Shown here in pieces: positions 23,701 to 35,533 of a stretch of DNA of 64,000 nt. The translations under genes and the position numbers were made by a program. The notes beneath the pieces are model-generated. The model ran no database searches, had not been told where the DNA came from, and saw only the letters and a list, made by a program, of their open reading frames with translations. Positions within the stretch are counted from its first letter, which is position 1. Every line of letters begins with the position of its first letter. The DNA comes from Castanea sativa (taxonomy: Eukaryota > Streptophyta > Magnoliopsida > Fagales > Fagaceae), in the NCBI RefSeq assembly GCF_040712315.1, contig NC_134014.1, positions 37,189,634-37,253,633 of the forward strand. Reading direction: 5' to 3'.

Positions 23701-26030
23701 ATCCCAGAGATTCAGGAATGAAGAACTGTCTGAAACATGGTATAATCAGTTTATTGAGAAGTATAGAGTTAGCAAACCCTATAGGTTGTCATCTGGGGAC
23801 CATGAATCAGACAAACGTACACCTGAAGAGATGTCTTCTTATCTAAGACTTCTTGAGAAGCAGAAAAAAAGGCGTGTGGCATTCAAGGAGGATCGCTACA
23901 TGGGCTATGGTAATTCCATATTGGAAAATGCATCAAACATGCATCCAAATTCTGTTTTAAATGGTAAAAATTCCATTGAAGATGATGCACCTTTTTTGCC
24001 AGAGACAATGTTTACATTGAACTGTGTACCTGATAGTGCACTCCCCCTTATGGATAGAGTGGAAGAAAACCAGAAAGTGGAGTTCTATGGAGTTCTTGAT
24101 AACTTGCCTCAAGTAATGATCAGGAGTCCTGTGATGATTGAGAGGCTTGGTATCAGGCCTGAGTACCTTAGCATGGAACATGGTGGAAACTTACATCGTG
24201 GAAAAATTGGGTCTGAAGGAAAGAGGAAACATCTTGGTCCAGAGCAAGCGTCACAACTGTCTCGAAAGGTAATTGCACGCATGTTGACAAGTTCGGGGTT
24301 TGATGGTGCCACAGAAGTTCCAGTGGAAGTCTTCTCTCAATTACTAAGCTGTCATGTATGTAAATTAGGCCGGATATTGAAAGTTCTTGCTGATAGTTAC
24401 AGAAAGCAGTGTTCAGCTACTGAACTACTTAAGATGTTCCTTAAAACATTGGGATATAGGTAACTATAAAATCTCTTTTACATTGTGCTTTCTGAACATA
24501 AATTGTATTTAACTTTCATGTTGGTTTTTATTCCCCTTCAGTTTTTGCAGAGAGATAGGAACACTGAATTTGTATATTTATTTTGTGTTTGTGTGCATGC
24601 ATATTCCCACACAAAATATATACATGGTCAACTTATAGTTGTGTGGCTAATTGATCTTGAATTCTGTCTGGAATAAGCATGTTCTCACTTCAATTGGGAA
24701 AGATGTTCTCATTTTTTATTTTGTGTCTCGTCTTTGACTGGTAATACAATAAAAAAATTTCTTGCTTCTATATGATAGCTCTCTCTCTCTCTCTCTCTAA
24801 ATTTATATATTTTAAATGCAAAGTGAAACTAAAGAACTGTGTAAGGGCCAAAAAGTTTCCCTGTAATTTATTTGTGGCTTTGAAAGTAATCTCTCTCTCC
24901 CTGCATATAATCGTTCTTTCATAATCTTGCTGATTGATTAGTGCTTCCTGAAACGAGTAAATATGGCTCAACTGGCACTTCTTCCTCCCATAATAATGGA
25001 ATGGAGATTGACATCATGGATTCTAGACCTACTGAGTGTGACCATTAAAGCCCATCTAATTTGGAGTGCAAGTACATGCCCTTCCACTTGCAATCTAGTT
25101 CAAGCAAATCCTGCTGGAACCCACCTTTGCAGCAACTTTATACCATTATTGCCCATTTAATGGCCAAGAGATAACATGTTTTTAGCAGGTCTGATCTAGT
25201 GACCATAACTGATTGCATAATTTTGTGATGGCTTGATTAGACCAAACAAATTGCTTTAAATGGTTCAATATTTTATTGAATAGCCTATATGTTAAACAGG
25301 CTCCAGGGAAAATCAATGTCCCCAAAAATCTCTATTATGCCATATGGCATAATTTGTGAAAAGATCTAGGTAACAAGTCTGAAAGGGTCAAAATATAAGG
25401 AAATTGGTTTTGCTCTTCAAATTTAGTCTCTCACTTCTTTTAGGTATAAATTGTTTCAAATTTGAGCGTGCTTGTCTTTTACATTAGTAAGATAAATGGT
25501 AATTTAATCTCACATATTTCTCTTTTCTCACAAGTAATTTGGGCCCTTTAGCGGAGCATGTAAAGGATGGCCCCAGGAATTTGGTACAGCAAACACAGCA
25601 ACTTCAGGGAATCCAGTCGCAGCTGCAGTCACTGCAGCATAGTTCCCTTCGAATACCCCAGCAGGTATATGCATTGACATTTGGTTCTCTGAATTTTACT
25701 TGCCTATTGCCTTGGTTCCTTGTACAGTGTGATGAATTGTTTATGGAATTGCAAATTCAGCTAGCTGGTTCAAATTTGTAGTTGGATCTTTTCCTATATA
25801 TCAAGTTATGGTATCTGACCTTTAACAAACTGCCACCCCGCTTTTTCCATACCTCAGAGGATTGTTCAAAGAATGGTGTTTTTTATGAACATTTTTGCGC
25901 CTGTTGTCATTGTTTATTTTCTTAGCACAAGCTTTTAGTGTGGACTAAGTTTGGCAAGCTGGATTCCAGTTTTCTAAAATTTTCCACAAGTTTACGAGTT
26001 TTAGGTGTCGGTAGATTTTCAATGTTGACT

Positions 26031-26065
<35 letters not shown>

Positions 26066-26696
26066 CCATTTGTTAAGGATCTAGTGTGGCATTATTAGTA
26101 TGCTGATTTCATTATAATTTTTGGTGAACGTACAGATGCCTAGACAAATACATCCGCAGATGCAGCCAATTGTTCATCCCCAAAATTTGACTTTTCCGCA
26201 GCAGCAGCAGCTGGATAGAATCCGAAGACGCCAACCATCCACTCCTCGCCCTGTTATGGATGTGGAGAAGGACAGACCAATGGTACAAGTCAAGATTGAA
26301 AACCCATCAGAATTACCGATGGATGGTAATTCCCTCAACAATATCAATGCTAGACATCCCCAGATGCAGTTACGGGCACAACAAATTGCTGCAATGTCAA
26401 ATCTTCATGCTCAAACTGGCAGTCAATTTAGACAGATGCCTTTGCTTCAAATTCCCCAAGTCCAGACACAGTAAGAAAACCCCCAAAGAAGAATGCTTTC
26501 CACCAATGGTTGTTACTTGTTAGTATAAGAAATTCCTGACTGCATTTTTGTGAATTTCCTGTGTGCCTGCAGGAGCATGGGCATTGTTAGAGCTCCACCA
26601 GTGAAGGTTGAGGGCTTTCAGGAATTGATGGGTGGGGATGCTACATCAAAGCATGATGCTGATGAAAATAGGTTGATGTCCCCCTCAAGTAAATAG
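20755..26696 (+). CDS. Nuclear protein with histone-fold-like (Bromo_TP) domain and Gln-rich tail
   Basis: Coding exons are 20755-21052, 21147-21235, 23639-24459, 25535-25664, 26136-26470 and 26573-26696. All introns are GT..AG and all phases fit, giving 598 aa. The start MALLGDDGRGYELARKLES opens a conserved plant N-terminal region. Residues about 329-402 (GPEQASQLSRKVIARMLTSS ... ELLKMFLKTLGY) have the helix pattern of bromodomain-associated histone folds, as in TAF3/TAF8/SPT7-type proteins. Residues 403-560 are rich in Gln, Pro and Met, as in co-activator tails. It has no signal peptide or membrane segment. A role in a TFIID- or SAGA-like complex is inferred from the fold only. The gene structure is well supported; the name is not. 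Intron 2 (2.4 kb) contains a gypsy fragment, and intron 3 holds a possible alternative exon. Confidence 0.85.
22093..23080 (-). pseudogene. Ty3/gypsy integrase fragment inside intron 2
   Basis: Minus-strand pieces match a chromovirus-like integrase. A zinc-domain remnant (GHFGCDKTVEE, then SPCHTCQLVK) lies at about 22960-22850, core traces at 22830-22590, and the C-terminal piece YHSINRSIGIRSFEVVLGK / MVRIKPKQFPSGTVRELQAR at 22436-22093. Many stops and frameshifts interrupt it. No LTR is seen. It is spliced out with intron 2 and runs antisense to the host gene. Confidence 0.75.
24958..25048 (+). other. Possible alternative terminal exon in intron 3
   Basis: An AG acceptor at 24956-24957 would join in phase to exon 3 and add about 29 residues (start SKYGSTGTSSSHNNGMEID) before TAA at 25046. 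The main form instead splices to 25535 (SNLGPLAEH...). The same frame stays open for a further 41 codons after the TAA, to 25172. It could be a shortened isoform without the Gln-rich tail, a decayed exon, or chance. Confidence 0.3.
26033..26063. repeat. (TA)n microsatellite in intron 4
   Basis: About 15 TA units just upstream of the exon 5 acceptor. Confidence 0.95.
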
Positions 26697-27856
26697 CTTT
26701 GATAGTATTTTGATCATTCATTGCACCTGTGGGTGATATTGACCTTGGTACTTCTGCAATACACAGCTCTCTTTTTTTGTACTAAATGGCACCGCCTTTT
26801 GCATATTTTCTAACAGAGGGTAGCACGTTCAGTGCTCAGAGAGTCAGAATTCCCACTTCTATGGGGTTTGAGAGAAGTGATTATGAGATAGCCTTACTTG
26901 AACCCATGACATGTTGCTTTGGGGGGTGCATGGCACTTACCATGAAACCAAGACCCGACCTCTATTTTCTAACATAACCTATGCATAATTTATGTATAGT
27001 TTGATTATAGGAATGGATCTTGTTAAATTAAAAATTTCGTTGAATGTTGTTTTTTAACTTCATTTGAATCCACACAATGTACTTCTGCTGGGGTCATCCC
27101 CTTTTTGTTGCTAATGTGCGTGCGGTGTGGATGCAAGAGCTAAAAGGCATGGGATAGATGGGTGTGTCGACGAAAAGACTTTGTTTGCTTCCTACTTTGA
27201 CAAATTTTTCCCTAACTAGTGATGCATTGCATAGATTGTGTTTTAGAACTAGGATTCCGCCATAGGGCCCATATCATCTGTGTTGGCTGGGGCCTGGCGG
27301 TGTATGGCCCAAGTTATCTGGTTGTTAATACAGAACATCATCTCGGATGGTGGTGCACTGGAGTCTTGAGGCATGCCAGTGACGCCAGGAATAAAACAGA
27401 ATATCATTTCACTGAAAGATATGCCCGGCTTGATCCTCCATGTCTTTCTTGCCAACCCAGCTGGCATCCATCTAAAAACTTTCTTAACCGCATAATGGCA
27501 TTTTTCTCTATTGCACGCCTTTTCCTCTGGGAGAGCACATCACTTGTAGTTGAATGAATATGTTATTCTAGGAAGGCTTTTGTTAGCGGAGTAATAATGT
27601 TTTGGTACTGATATTCTGTTCTTTCAACGTGAATAGTGGTTCCGTTACTTAAATACTTAATGGTCAGTTACATGTGATATGCTACTTTTGTCGTATCCTC
27701 CTCAACTTTTCATAACTCGCTGCACTATTCACTTTGATTGGACGACGGACCTGACCATGTTCCATCATCCATGTGCATGAATTATTTAGGTGGGCGCAGT
27801 CATTCTAGGAAAACAAGAGCCTCTCTCGTCATAAAGGCCATTTCTATTGGCTTTTG
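26697..27856. other. 3' flank / intergenic DNA
   Basis: Probably the 3' UTR at first, then intergenic. Open frames here (for example 27219-27557) have no recognisable domain and no splice context. Confidence 0.45.
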
Positions 27857-27888
27857 TTAACTGGTGCTGGACGTACAGCACCAGTTAA
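27857..27888. repeat. 13-bp-arm perfect hairpin
   Basis: TTAACTGGTGCTG, then a 6-base spacer, then its exact inverse CAGCACCAGTTAA. Sequence-related to the palindrome at 28899-28926. Confidence 0.9.
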
Positions 27889-28069
27889 GTTTTACTTTAG
27901 TCCGCATGTTATAGCCTTGTTTTAATGGGAAACTCAAGAAAAATGTCAGCATCTGAATGATGTATGTCAGGCAGTATTGGAAACATAAAATTTTGCATTA
28001 TTTGACTTAAATACCCTCTTAAACCTATAGCATTTTCTCTCTGTTATCTCAATTCTCTTTCTTATCTTA

Positions 28070-28466
28070 GAGCATCCATAGCAGTGGAGCTAAAAATTTA
28101 GCAATTTAGCTCCACTAAAAGTTACTTTATTTATTTTACCTACACACATGCTGCAGCAGTGGATCTATTTTAGCTTTCAACAAAATAAAATAATATAAAC
28201 ATCACAATAAAATAATATATCTACCACAATAAAATAATACATCTCACTACAATAAAAACACCACAATAAAAAAGGTAATGTGAACACAAAATAAAAAATT
28301 AATTTTTTTTAGCTCTCATGAACAGTGCACATCTATCTATAGATGTGCACTGTAGCAATGCGCTAAAAAAATATAGATTTAGCTCCACTGCTGCATGCTT
28401 CTTTTTAGTATTTTGGTGGAGCTAAAATAGCTATATAGCTATTTAGCTCCACTGCTGCAAGTGCTC
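28070..28466. mobile_element. Tourist/Harbinger-like MITE
   Basis: 397 bp, bounded by TTA at 28067-28069 and 28467-28469. The ends are inverted: GAGCATCCATAGCAGTGGAG at left and the inverse of GAGCACTTGCAGCAGTGGAG at right, both followed by CTAAA. The 3-bp TTA duplication fits PIF/Harbinger. The interior is AT-rich and non-coding. Confidence 0.85.
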
Positions 28467-28882
28467 TTATAACTTCATGTTTATTCTTATCTTTTGATTC
28501 TTTAAAAAAAAAAAAAGGAATTTCATTTCTTTCCTTCTCCATCACAGCTACAGATCTGGGTAGGACTTTTTTTTTGGGTGGGATCTAGGGACCCAAAATT
28601 TCCCCCAACAAATCTCCCGTTACCCACTAACATTTGCCATAGTGGCGCATCCATCGAACTCAATTTATGATGGAGTTTTGGTAGTCGAGATCTGGACGAG
28701 GTTGATTTGCTTGAGAAGAGCTTCGTTTCGACCTAGTTAAACTTGCCGGAGCTGGCCGCTTAGTAGACATTTTGCCGGATCTAATTTTCTACCGTCTATT
28801 TCCTCCCTCATTCACACCTAAAAAGTTTTTAATTTCGGATCAAATTGCCATGTCCAGTTTTCTACCATCTATTAAATTCCTT

Positions 28883-28926
28883 TTAACGGGTGCTGCACTT
28901 AACGGGTGCTGTGCAGCACCCGTTAA
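28883..28926. repeat. Palindrome plus direct copy
   Basis: TTAACGGGTGCTG occurs at 28883-28895 and again at 28899-28911. The second copy is followed after two bases by its exact inverse, CAGCACCCGTTAA (28914-28926). Confidence 0.9.
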
Positions 28927-28929
28927 CAG

Positions 28930-29977
28930 GACCCATTTCTATTTACAAAAATATCTCAATTTGACCTTGCAAGTAATGGCGAGAACAGAAGGTAACTTCG
29001 TGAGAATTAGCTACTGTTGTTCAGAAAGACCTTTAAGCTGACAACAATAGAGATCAAAACTAACTGATACATGCCCGATGTTAATAAGCTTCGCATTGTC
29101 ATATTCTCATGCTATAGCTTTTGAGAACAACTTATTTTCTATAGTTTATTTGCATAATGTGGGACAAATTAAAAAATTAACTTATTTTTAAAAAATTAAA
29201 AGTTAAATTATCCAAAATAAAGCTGTGATAAAAAGCAACGAATTAATAACCCTCCTCGAAATATTGATTGCCTACCTAAACTTCCTCCACCGACAATCCT
29301 TACCATGCATCGGGTCCCATACCTTAAAGAAGCCTTGTGGTTGTGGTGGACTATAAGATAGGGCCATGCATATCGTCTGGGTTGTGATCTGTTGACTGTT
29401 TGAAGTTTCTATTATCGAAGGGAAGTTGCCATGGAAGTTAATACAAAATCAATTAAATCTGATTTCTCACCATGTAAAAGAAATTCCAAACTCTATTTGA
29501 GATACATGAATGAATTCATCTGTCGTCTATATTTTATTGACACTGAATAGATACTAATTTTATTATTATGCATTAATTTAATTTTAATCTTATTAACATA
29601 TTCCTTAATCTTCAATGACGATTTTTTAAAAAAAAAATTTCCCCCACCTCCCCAAACACACATGTTGTGATTATTGTCCAACAAGGCCTATCCATCTACA
29701 CGAAGCGTTTCCTAAAACAATGTTCCATTGGATGTTGCCGACATCCACTTGTGCATTTGCCTCAGTGGGAAATAATGACAACAAAAGGCCAAAATCAGAG
29801 GACCCATCATTCTTTTGCCCTACAACAGCAATAATTATGCCATTGACAAAGTCATAAAACCAACCCCACAGAGTGTGGGACGATTATGCCATTTTTGTTC
29901 TTCTAGTTTTTTCTTTCTTAGCAGAGCATCAAAAGTGAGAAGATAAACTGAGAAGTCAGAAGACCGTTACCAATCCC
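28930..29977. other. Upstream region of the UGT gene
   Basis: No coding sequence is seen. It presumably holds the UGT promoter and 5' UTR, but I found no convincing TATA box. Confidence 0.4.
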
Positions 29978-31384
29978 ATGAACTCTATGGCTGAGCCTAA
30001 GAAGCTTCACATTGCCATGTTTCCATGGTTAGCCTTCGGTCACATAATCCCATTTTTAGAGCTCAGCAAACTCATTGCTCAAAAGGGTCATCGTATTTCA
30101 TTCATATCCACACCAAGAAACATCGATCGCCTCCCAAGTATACCTCCACATTTAAACCCCTTGATAACTTTAGTGAAACTTCCCTTACCTCGTGTAGAGA
30201 ACTTGCCTGAAAACGCAGAGGCTACCATGGACGTAGCACACCACATAATCCCCTACCTTAAGATAGCCCACGATGGTCTCGAAGAGCCTTTGTCTCACTT
30301 TTTAGAATCTTCAGCTCCTGATTGGATTATTCACGACTTTGCCCCTCACTGGTTGCCACCAATCGCTACTAAGCTAGGCATCTCCCGGGTCTTCTTCAGT
30401 ATTTTCAAGGCATCAACAGTATGTTTATTCGGACCAACAAATCAAGACGCTCATGATCCACCGACGGAGCTCCAGCACTTACTGGTCCCTCCCAAATGGG
30501 TTTCTTTCCCAACCAAAATAGTGTTTCGGCTGTATGAGGCGAAGAAAGTCTTCGAATCCTTCGAAGAAAATTCTTCCCATGTTTCTGACTCATTTCGTTT
30601 CATGACCGTGTTCTCAGGCACCAAAGCCCTGGCTGTCAAAACTTGCATGGAGATCGAAAATGAATGGGTGAAGCTCCTTGGAGAGCTTCATGACATTCCT
30701 GTAATTCCTGTGGGCTTATTGCCAACCTCGGCCCAAGAGAGCAGTGACAGTGAAGGTAATAGCACTTGGTATTCAATTGTTGAGTGGTTAGACAAGCAAG
30801 AGAAAGGGTCAGTGGTTTATATAGCACTCGGAAGTGAAGTTCGACCTAGTCAAGAAGATTTCACCGAGTTGGCACTTGGGCTAGAGCAATCAGGGTTGCC
30901 ATTCTTTTGGGCTCTAAGGAAGCAAAGTGACTCGGCAAGTGGGGACTCGGTTCAGCTACCTGAAGGGTTCGAGGAACGAGCAAAAGGTCGTGGGGTTGTT
31001 TGGACAAGTTGGGCACCTCAGTTAAGAATATTAGCTCACGAGTCTGTTGGGGGATTCTTGACTCACTGTGGTTGGAGTTCGGTTACAGAGGCTTTACAAT
31101 TCGGACGTGCACTTATTATGTTGCCCTTCTTGGTGGACCAAGGGCCAATCGCAAGGTTTTTAGGAGAGAAGCTGGTAGGAGTTGAGGTTCCTAGAAATGA
31201 GGAAGATGGGTCATTTACCAGGGATTCCATAGCTGAGACACTAACGTTGGTTATGAAGGAAGAAGATGGAAAGACTTACCGGGACAAAGCGAAGGAAATG
31301 ACTACCATAATTGGAGACACGGACCTACAGTATCGATATGTAGACAAATTTATTGAATTTCTTGAACGACATGCAAAAATGTGA
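29978..31384 (+). CDS. UDP-glycosyltransferase, UGT91-type
   Basis: Intronless 468-aa family-1 glycosyltransferase. It transfers a sugar from a UDP-sugar to a small acceptor in the cytosol. His22 (AFGHIIPF) and Asp120 ([10 protein letters not shown]) match the catalytic pair. The 44-residue plant PSPG box runs from W345 ([20 protein letters not shown]) to Q388 (LPFLVDQ). It contains HCGWSS, a variant of HCGWNS common in UGT91. The PSPG box and C-terminal half are complete, so it is probably functional. UGT91 members often add a second sugar to flavonoid or terpenoid glycosides, and relatives are commonly labelled rhamnosyltransferases; donor and acceptor here are not predictable. M1 and M4 are both plausible starts. 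Remnants of related 3' ends occur at 33549 and 63969. Confidence 0.95.
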   Translation: MNSMAEPKKLHIAMFPWLAFGHIIPFLELSKLIAQKGHRISFISTPRNIDRLPSIPPHLNPLITLVKLPLPRVENLPENAEATMDVAHHIIPYLKIAHDGLEEPLSHFLESSAPDWIIHDFAPHWLPPIATKLGISRVFFSIFKASTVCLFGPTNQDAHDPPTELQHLLVPPKWVSFPTKIVFRLYEAKKVFESFEENSSHVSDSFRFMTVFSGTKALAVKTCMEIENEWVKLLGELHDIPVIPVGLLPTSAQESSDSEGNSTWYSIVEWLDKQEKGSVVYIALGSEVRPSQEDFTELALGLEQSGLPFFWALRKQSDSASGDSVQLPEGFEERAKGRGVVWTSWAPQLRILAHESVGGFLTHCGWSSVTEALQFGRALIMLPFLVDQGPIARFLGEKLVGVEVPRNEEDGSFTRDSIAETLTLVMKEEDGKTYRDKAKEMTTIIGDTDLQYRYVDKFIEFLERHAKM

Positions 31385-31505
31385 AAAAAAAAAAGGAAGA
31401 AAGGGTAATGGTACTCTAACTTCCTCATTTAAATTTTTTATTTTATTTTATACATCTACTTTTTTATTTTTAAAAATGCGGATATGTTTGTATTAATATT
31501 GTGGC

Positions 31506-32820
31506 GGTGTGTTTGCGGTTAGTATAATTTTGAGCCATTTTTATAATGTGCGGTTTAACTAAAACTATAACAGCATAATATCTTATTTTTGTGGTAACAT
31601 ATACAATATGGTGCGATTTAGAGTTTAGTCAAAATCATAATTGTATTGCATTTTATTTTTGTGGTCACATGTGTAGTGATGTATTTTGAAGTCAACATAT
31701 TTTTCAAATTTTGGGCTTTTTTTGCCCAGCTCAAAACTAATTTTTCCTTTTCTTTTTTGATCAAGTTTAAACTATTGAGCTTGTTTTTCTTTATTTTGGG
31801 CCAATTTTTTTAATCAACACTTGCTATGATTATTAAATTTTTTTTTTTTTAAAAAAAAACCTAGGGTTATTAAACTATTAATAATATATTTAATAATAAA
31901 AATAAATATATTAATATATAGAGAGGGTGCAGTATGGTACATTGCAGGGGGAGAGGGGGCAAGTGCCCCCTGACCTCCTAAAAAAAATCTTGAGTAGCAA
32001 CCTAAATATTAGGCTATCAAGTATTTTGACCTTGACACAAACGTTCCACACCTACAGACTCGAGAAGAAAGCAATATTAGGTGCAACTCTCTGTAACATT
32101 ATTTTGTCTTTTTCTAAACAAAACAAAATTTTTTGGGTCCTACTTAACACCCATGCTGTTTTTCCTTGCCACACTTTATTTTTACTATAGAACCAATTTT
32201 TACTATTTACTACTTAAAGAATAGAGTAAAAAATACTGAATTTTGCATAAATGAAAATACAACTTTATAATTCTTTTATATTGATTTATTTTCTCAATTT
32301 ATTTTAAAGAATCAAATTACATGTTTAAATCCTATATATTTAGAATAATCTCTTAATTTGATTGTTATTAACTATGATTTTTTTTTGTTTTATTTATTTT
32401 AATAATATGAAATATATACTTATAATCAATTGAGATTATGGAGAAGCCAAATTATAATAATGATTTAGATTCAAATTCTAAACAAACTCATATCGAGGTG
32501 TATTTTACTAATCTTCCAATTGAACAAATTAAATTATGTATGAAAAAATAAATTAGAGTTTATATTATATTAGATTTTGTACAACAATTGCATTAATAGT
32601 ATATAATTCTATATCTATTTTGTTATTAACATCGATTAATAATATTTAGATTAATTTTACTTTCAATTTTGTCTTTTAATTTTGCCCCTCCTAAATTGAA
32701 ATCCTGGCTCCGCCACTGGTACATTGTTACTTGCGGTGCGGTGCACTTTTACTTGCGGTGCGGTTATACCATTTTGTGGGCGGTTTTGGTGCAATTTTTG
32801 CGGTTTGATAAACACCCCTA
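31506..32820. mobile_element. Outer hAT-like element (interrupted)
   Basis: The right end reads, inverted, TAGGGGTGTTTATCAAACCG; the left end reads GGTGTGTTTGCGGTT. ATTGTGGC (31498-31505) and ATTGTGGG (32821-32828) could be a 7/8 target duplication. GCGGTGCGGT-type motifs recur near the ends. The hAT element at 31945-32718 is inserted inside. No transposase. Confidence 0.5.
31945..32718. mobile_element. Non-autonomous hAT element
   Basis: 774 bp, flanked by the perfect 8-bp duplication GTACATTG (31937-31944, 32719-32726), diagnostic of hAT. The ends are CAGGGGGAGAGGGGG and the inverse of CAGTGGCGGAGCCAGG. The interior is AT-rich with no transposase. Confidence 0.88.
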
Positions 32821-33548
32821 ATTGTGGGTGTTGATGTAAAGTAGGAAAAATTAACGGATGTCTTAATGATATTAGTTTAGAAGATATTGTTTAAGATTTT
32901 TTATAGGAAAAGAAAAATCAATTAATTTTTTTGGTAAAATTTCGATAACATATCATGAGGTTTGAATTAATGTCAACCAGGTACAAGATTTTTCAAAACT
33001 TACTCAATTAGTCATTTTTCTCTATTTAAATTTTTTTTTTTATCTAATTGAGATTAATCCAAACCTTAGGATATGTGAATGGAATTTACCATATTTTTTT
33101 TAACAATCGTCTTAAGAAACCTTTCATGTAAAATAATGGATGCTAAAACCTAACACTCATAAGAGGATATTTTTCTATAGAAAAAAAAAAATTGATAGAG
33201 AAATTAAAGAGGAAGAAATAAATGAAGGATTGCGTGTGAGAGTGGAAGAGAGCAAAGGATAAAAGTCTTACCAATGAACAATAGAGACGGCAATTGTGGT
33301 TGTGTCATGTGTGGGCTAGGAGAGGTGATAGCGTCTTGATTGTGCTATATATGGCTAGGAATAGGATTAGGAGTAGAGACAACGGTATGTATGAGCTATG
33401 TCATAATGTCAATGTGGGGTTGAGAGGCGTAAAACAATTTATGCCTTGTAGTTTTCATGTAAAACTGAAATTACTCTCAGTTTCAATTCATCAACACAAA
33501 AATTAGGAAAATATTTTTTCGTAAAAACGTATTGACAACCATATTTGA

Positions 33549-33608
33549 TATGAAGACAGATTTGTGGAGTTTCTTGAACACCACCACAGCCTCTCCATCA
33601 ATAATTAA
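33549..33608 (+). pseudogene. UGT91 3'-end remnant
   Basis: It reads YEDRFVEFLEHHHSLSINN then stop, clearly related to the C-terminus of the intact UGT ([15 protein letters not shown]). The codon before it is TGA where the intact gene has CGA. No upstream UGT sequence is recognisable. A relic of a former UGT copy. Confidence 0.6.
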
Positions 33609-34524
33609 AAGGTTAAAAAGGAAGTAAAATCTCGCCAAAAGTTACTCTCTTTTCTCAACCCTTATTTATTTATTTTTTAAATGTTTTGGAGCATCGTTGT
33701 TCCATTTCATTCCTTTATGAGCTCTCAAACGGAGTCTTAGAGTTGTGATTGTTTTAAGTTTTAACTTCTAAACTGTATCTATAGTTTCTACATCATGTAT
33801 AAAGTGTGGACATTTTTGAAACATGTGGATACTTAGCTTTGAAAAAAATGTGAACATTGTGTGAAGTAGTGTAGATCAGGAAGTGTGAAACAATAAATTT
33901 TCCTTTATAGAAGTGTTACCAATGACAACTTCCACTTCATTTTGGCAGATATTATTGTTTGGTTAATTGGTACATATGGTGGGTTTTGGGCTGATGTTCT
34001 CTTGTGGGTAGGAGAAGCTGAAACGCTCTATTAGGCTGCATTTGTTTCAATATAAGATATTTTATGATGGAAAATACTTTTCAACCTCAAGGAAAATTAC
34101 TTGTGTTTTGGTTCTGAAAATGCTCTCAAAAACATTTTTTCGGTATTTGGTTCTTATGAAAAATCTAACATAGCTATTCTCACAAAATCTAATATAATGA
34201 AGACAAAAACCACAATATCAGCTTCCAACAGAGTACAATATCACAAAATCTAATATAAGGAATACAGAATATACAACACCAACATATATTAATCTCACAA
34301 CAACGCTAGCAGCACCAAATTTAATCGTTCACAACCAAAAACAAAGTTTCAGAATAACTTCAATGCTATAAATTCTTAGCCAAACTGAAAATTTTTACAG
34401 CCAATATTTTTCAAAAAAAAAAAAAATTGCAGAAAATTCAGAGTTTAATTTCACCCAAAAAGTAATAAATAGCTTGATATCATGCTCCAGCAATCACATT
34501 CTATAAAATTAAACGATCTGCTTT
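33609..34524. other. Intergenic DNA
   Basis: AT-rich, no gene seen. Short repeated phrases such as CACAAAATCTAATATAA recur at 34184 and 34241. Confidence 0.45.
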
Positions 34525-34698
34525 AGGGGCGGAGAGAGGGCGAATGCCCCTCAAGCTTTGAAAATCCTCCTTGTCGTTCAATAATTTTTATAAAAAATAA
34601 CGAGCTATATAAATTTTAGTTGATGCCCCCTAAATTTTAAAAAAGTACCTAAAAATTATATAAAATTTTTGGTTCAAGACATAATTTTGACTCTGGTT
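34525..34698. mobile_element. hAT-related fragment
   Basis: It begins AGGGGCGGAGAGAGGGCGAA, like the left end of 31945-32718, and contains ATGCCCC/GATGCCCCC motifs. The right end and target duplication are unclear. Confidence 0.4.
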
Positions 34699-34883
34699 TA
34701 CCTTAGTAGTCCTTCAAACATTAAATAAATGGTAGGTGAAAACCCTCCCAAACAATTTTTTTATATAAAAATAATTACAATATGTTGTTAGCTTCGCAGT
34801 TCGAACCCTTTCCTCCCTAGATCCCTAAACAATTTGTACATGGGGAGGTGCCAATTTAACTATAAGGCCTTTGGCCTCTCATA

Positions 34884-35156
34884 TTAGAATTATAATTAAG
34901 TGATTAAACTCACAATTTTCTGATAACTTAAACTTTTGGGACAGTTAGTAATTTAACATGGTATTAGAGTAGGAGATCTTGAGTTTGATCCATGTTTTCA
35001 CTCTACCTCCCATTTAAATTCTCATTTGTTGGGCCCCTACTTATTAAGGGGAAGTTTAGACTCACAAGTGAGGGGGAGTGTTAGAATTATGATTAAGTGA
35101 TTAAACTCACAATTTCCTTATAATTTAAGTTTTTGGGATATTCGGTAATTTAATAT
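34884..35156. repeat. Spaced direct repeat
   Basis: A block of about 75 bp beginning TTAGAATTATAATTAAGTGA recurs at 34884 and 35081, a 197-bp offset. The spacer contains GGTATTAGAGTAGGAGATCT, reminiscent of a tRNA-related repeat. Possibly a tandem SINE or a rearranged repeat. Confidence 0.6.
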
Positions 35157-35533
35157 CTCAAATATAATAAAAAAAAGAAAGACAAAGTACATACACACAA
35201 TTCATGAATAACATCTTGACACACATTCATTTTCTTTCTTTATAAGATAAGGCAAGTTTAAAAGGCATAGATTATTTCACACTCACTAATATACAGTTTT
35301 TGTACACATTATCAATCTCGTGTTAAAAAAGGATATTCATGCGTTTCAATATTGTGTGTATGAAATGAACATGAATGAGTGTGTAAGAACTATTATTCTC
35401 TCCATGTGATATTGTGTGTATAAACTCGACACTTAAAATAAGGCAAAAAAAAGAAAAAAACTTAATGTCCGAAAAAATTCATAAATAAGTGAAACAAAGA
35501 TGAGCAAAGTCGTGAATAATCCAAAAAAAGGGA

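Noticed and set aside
27219..27557. 112-codon frame downstream of the histone-fold gene
   Set aside because: No family resemblance and a composition unlike the neighbouring genes.
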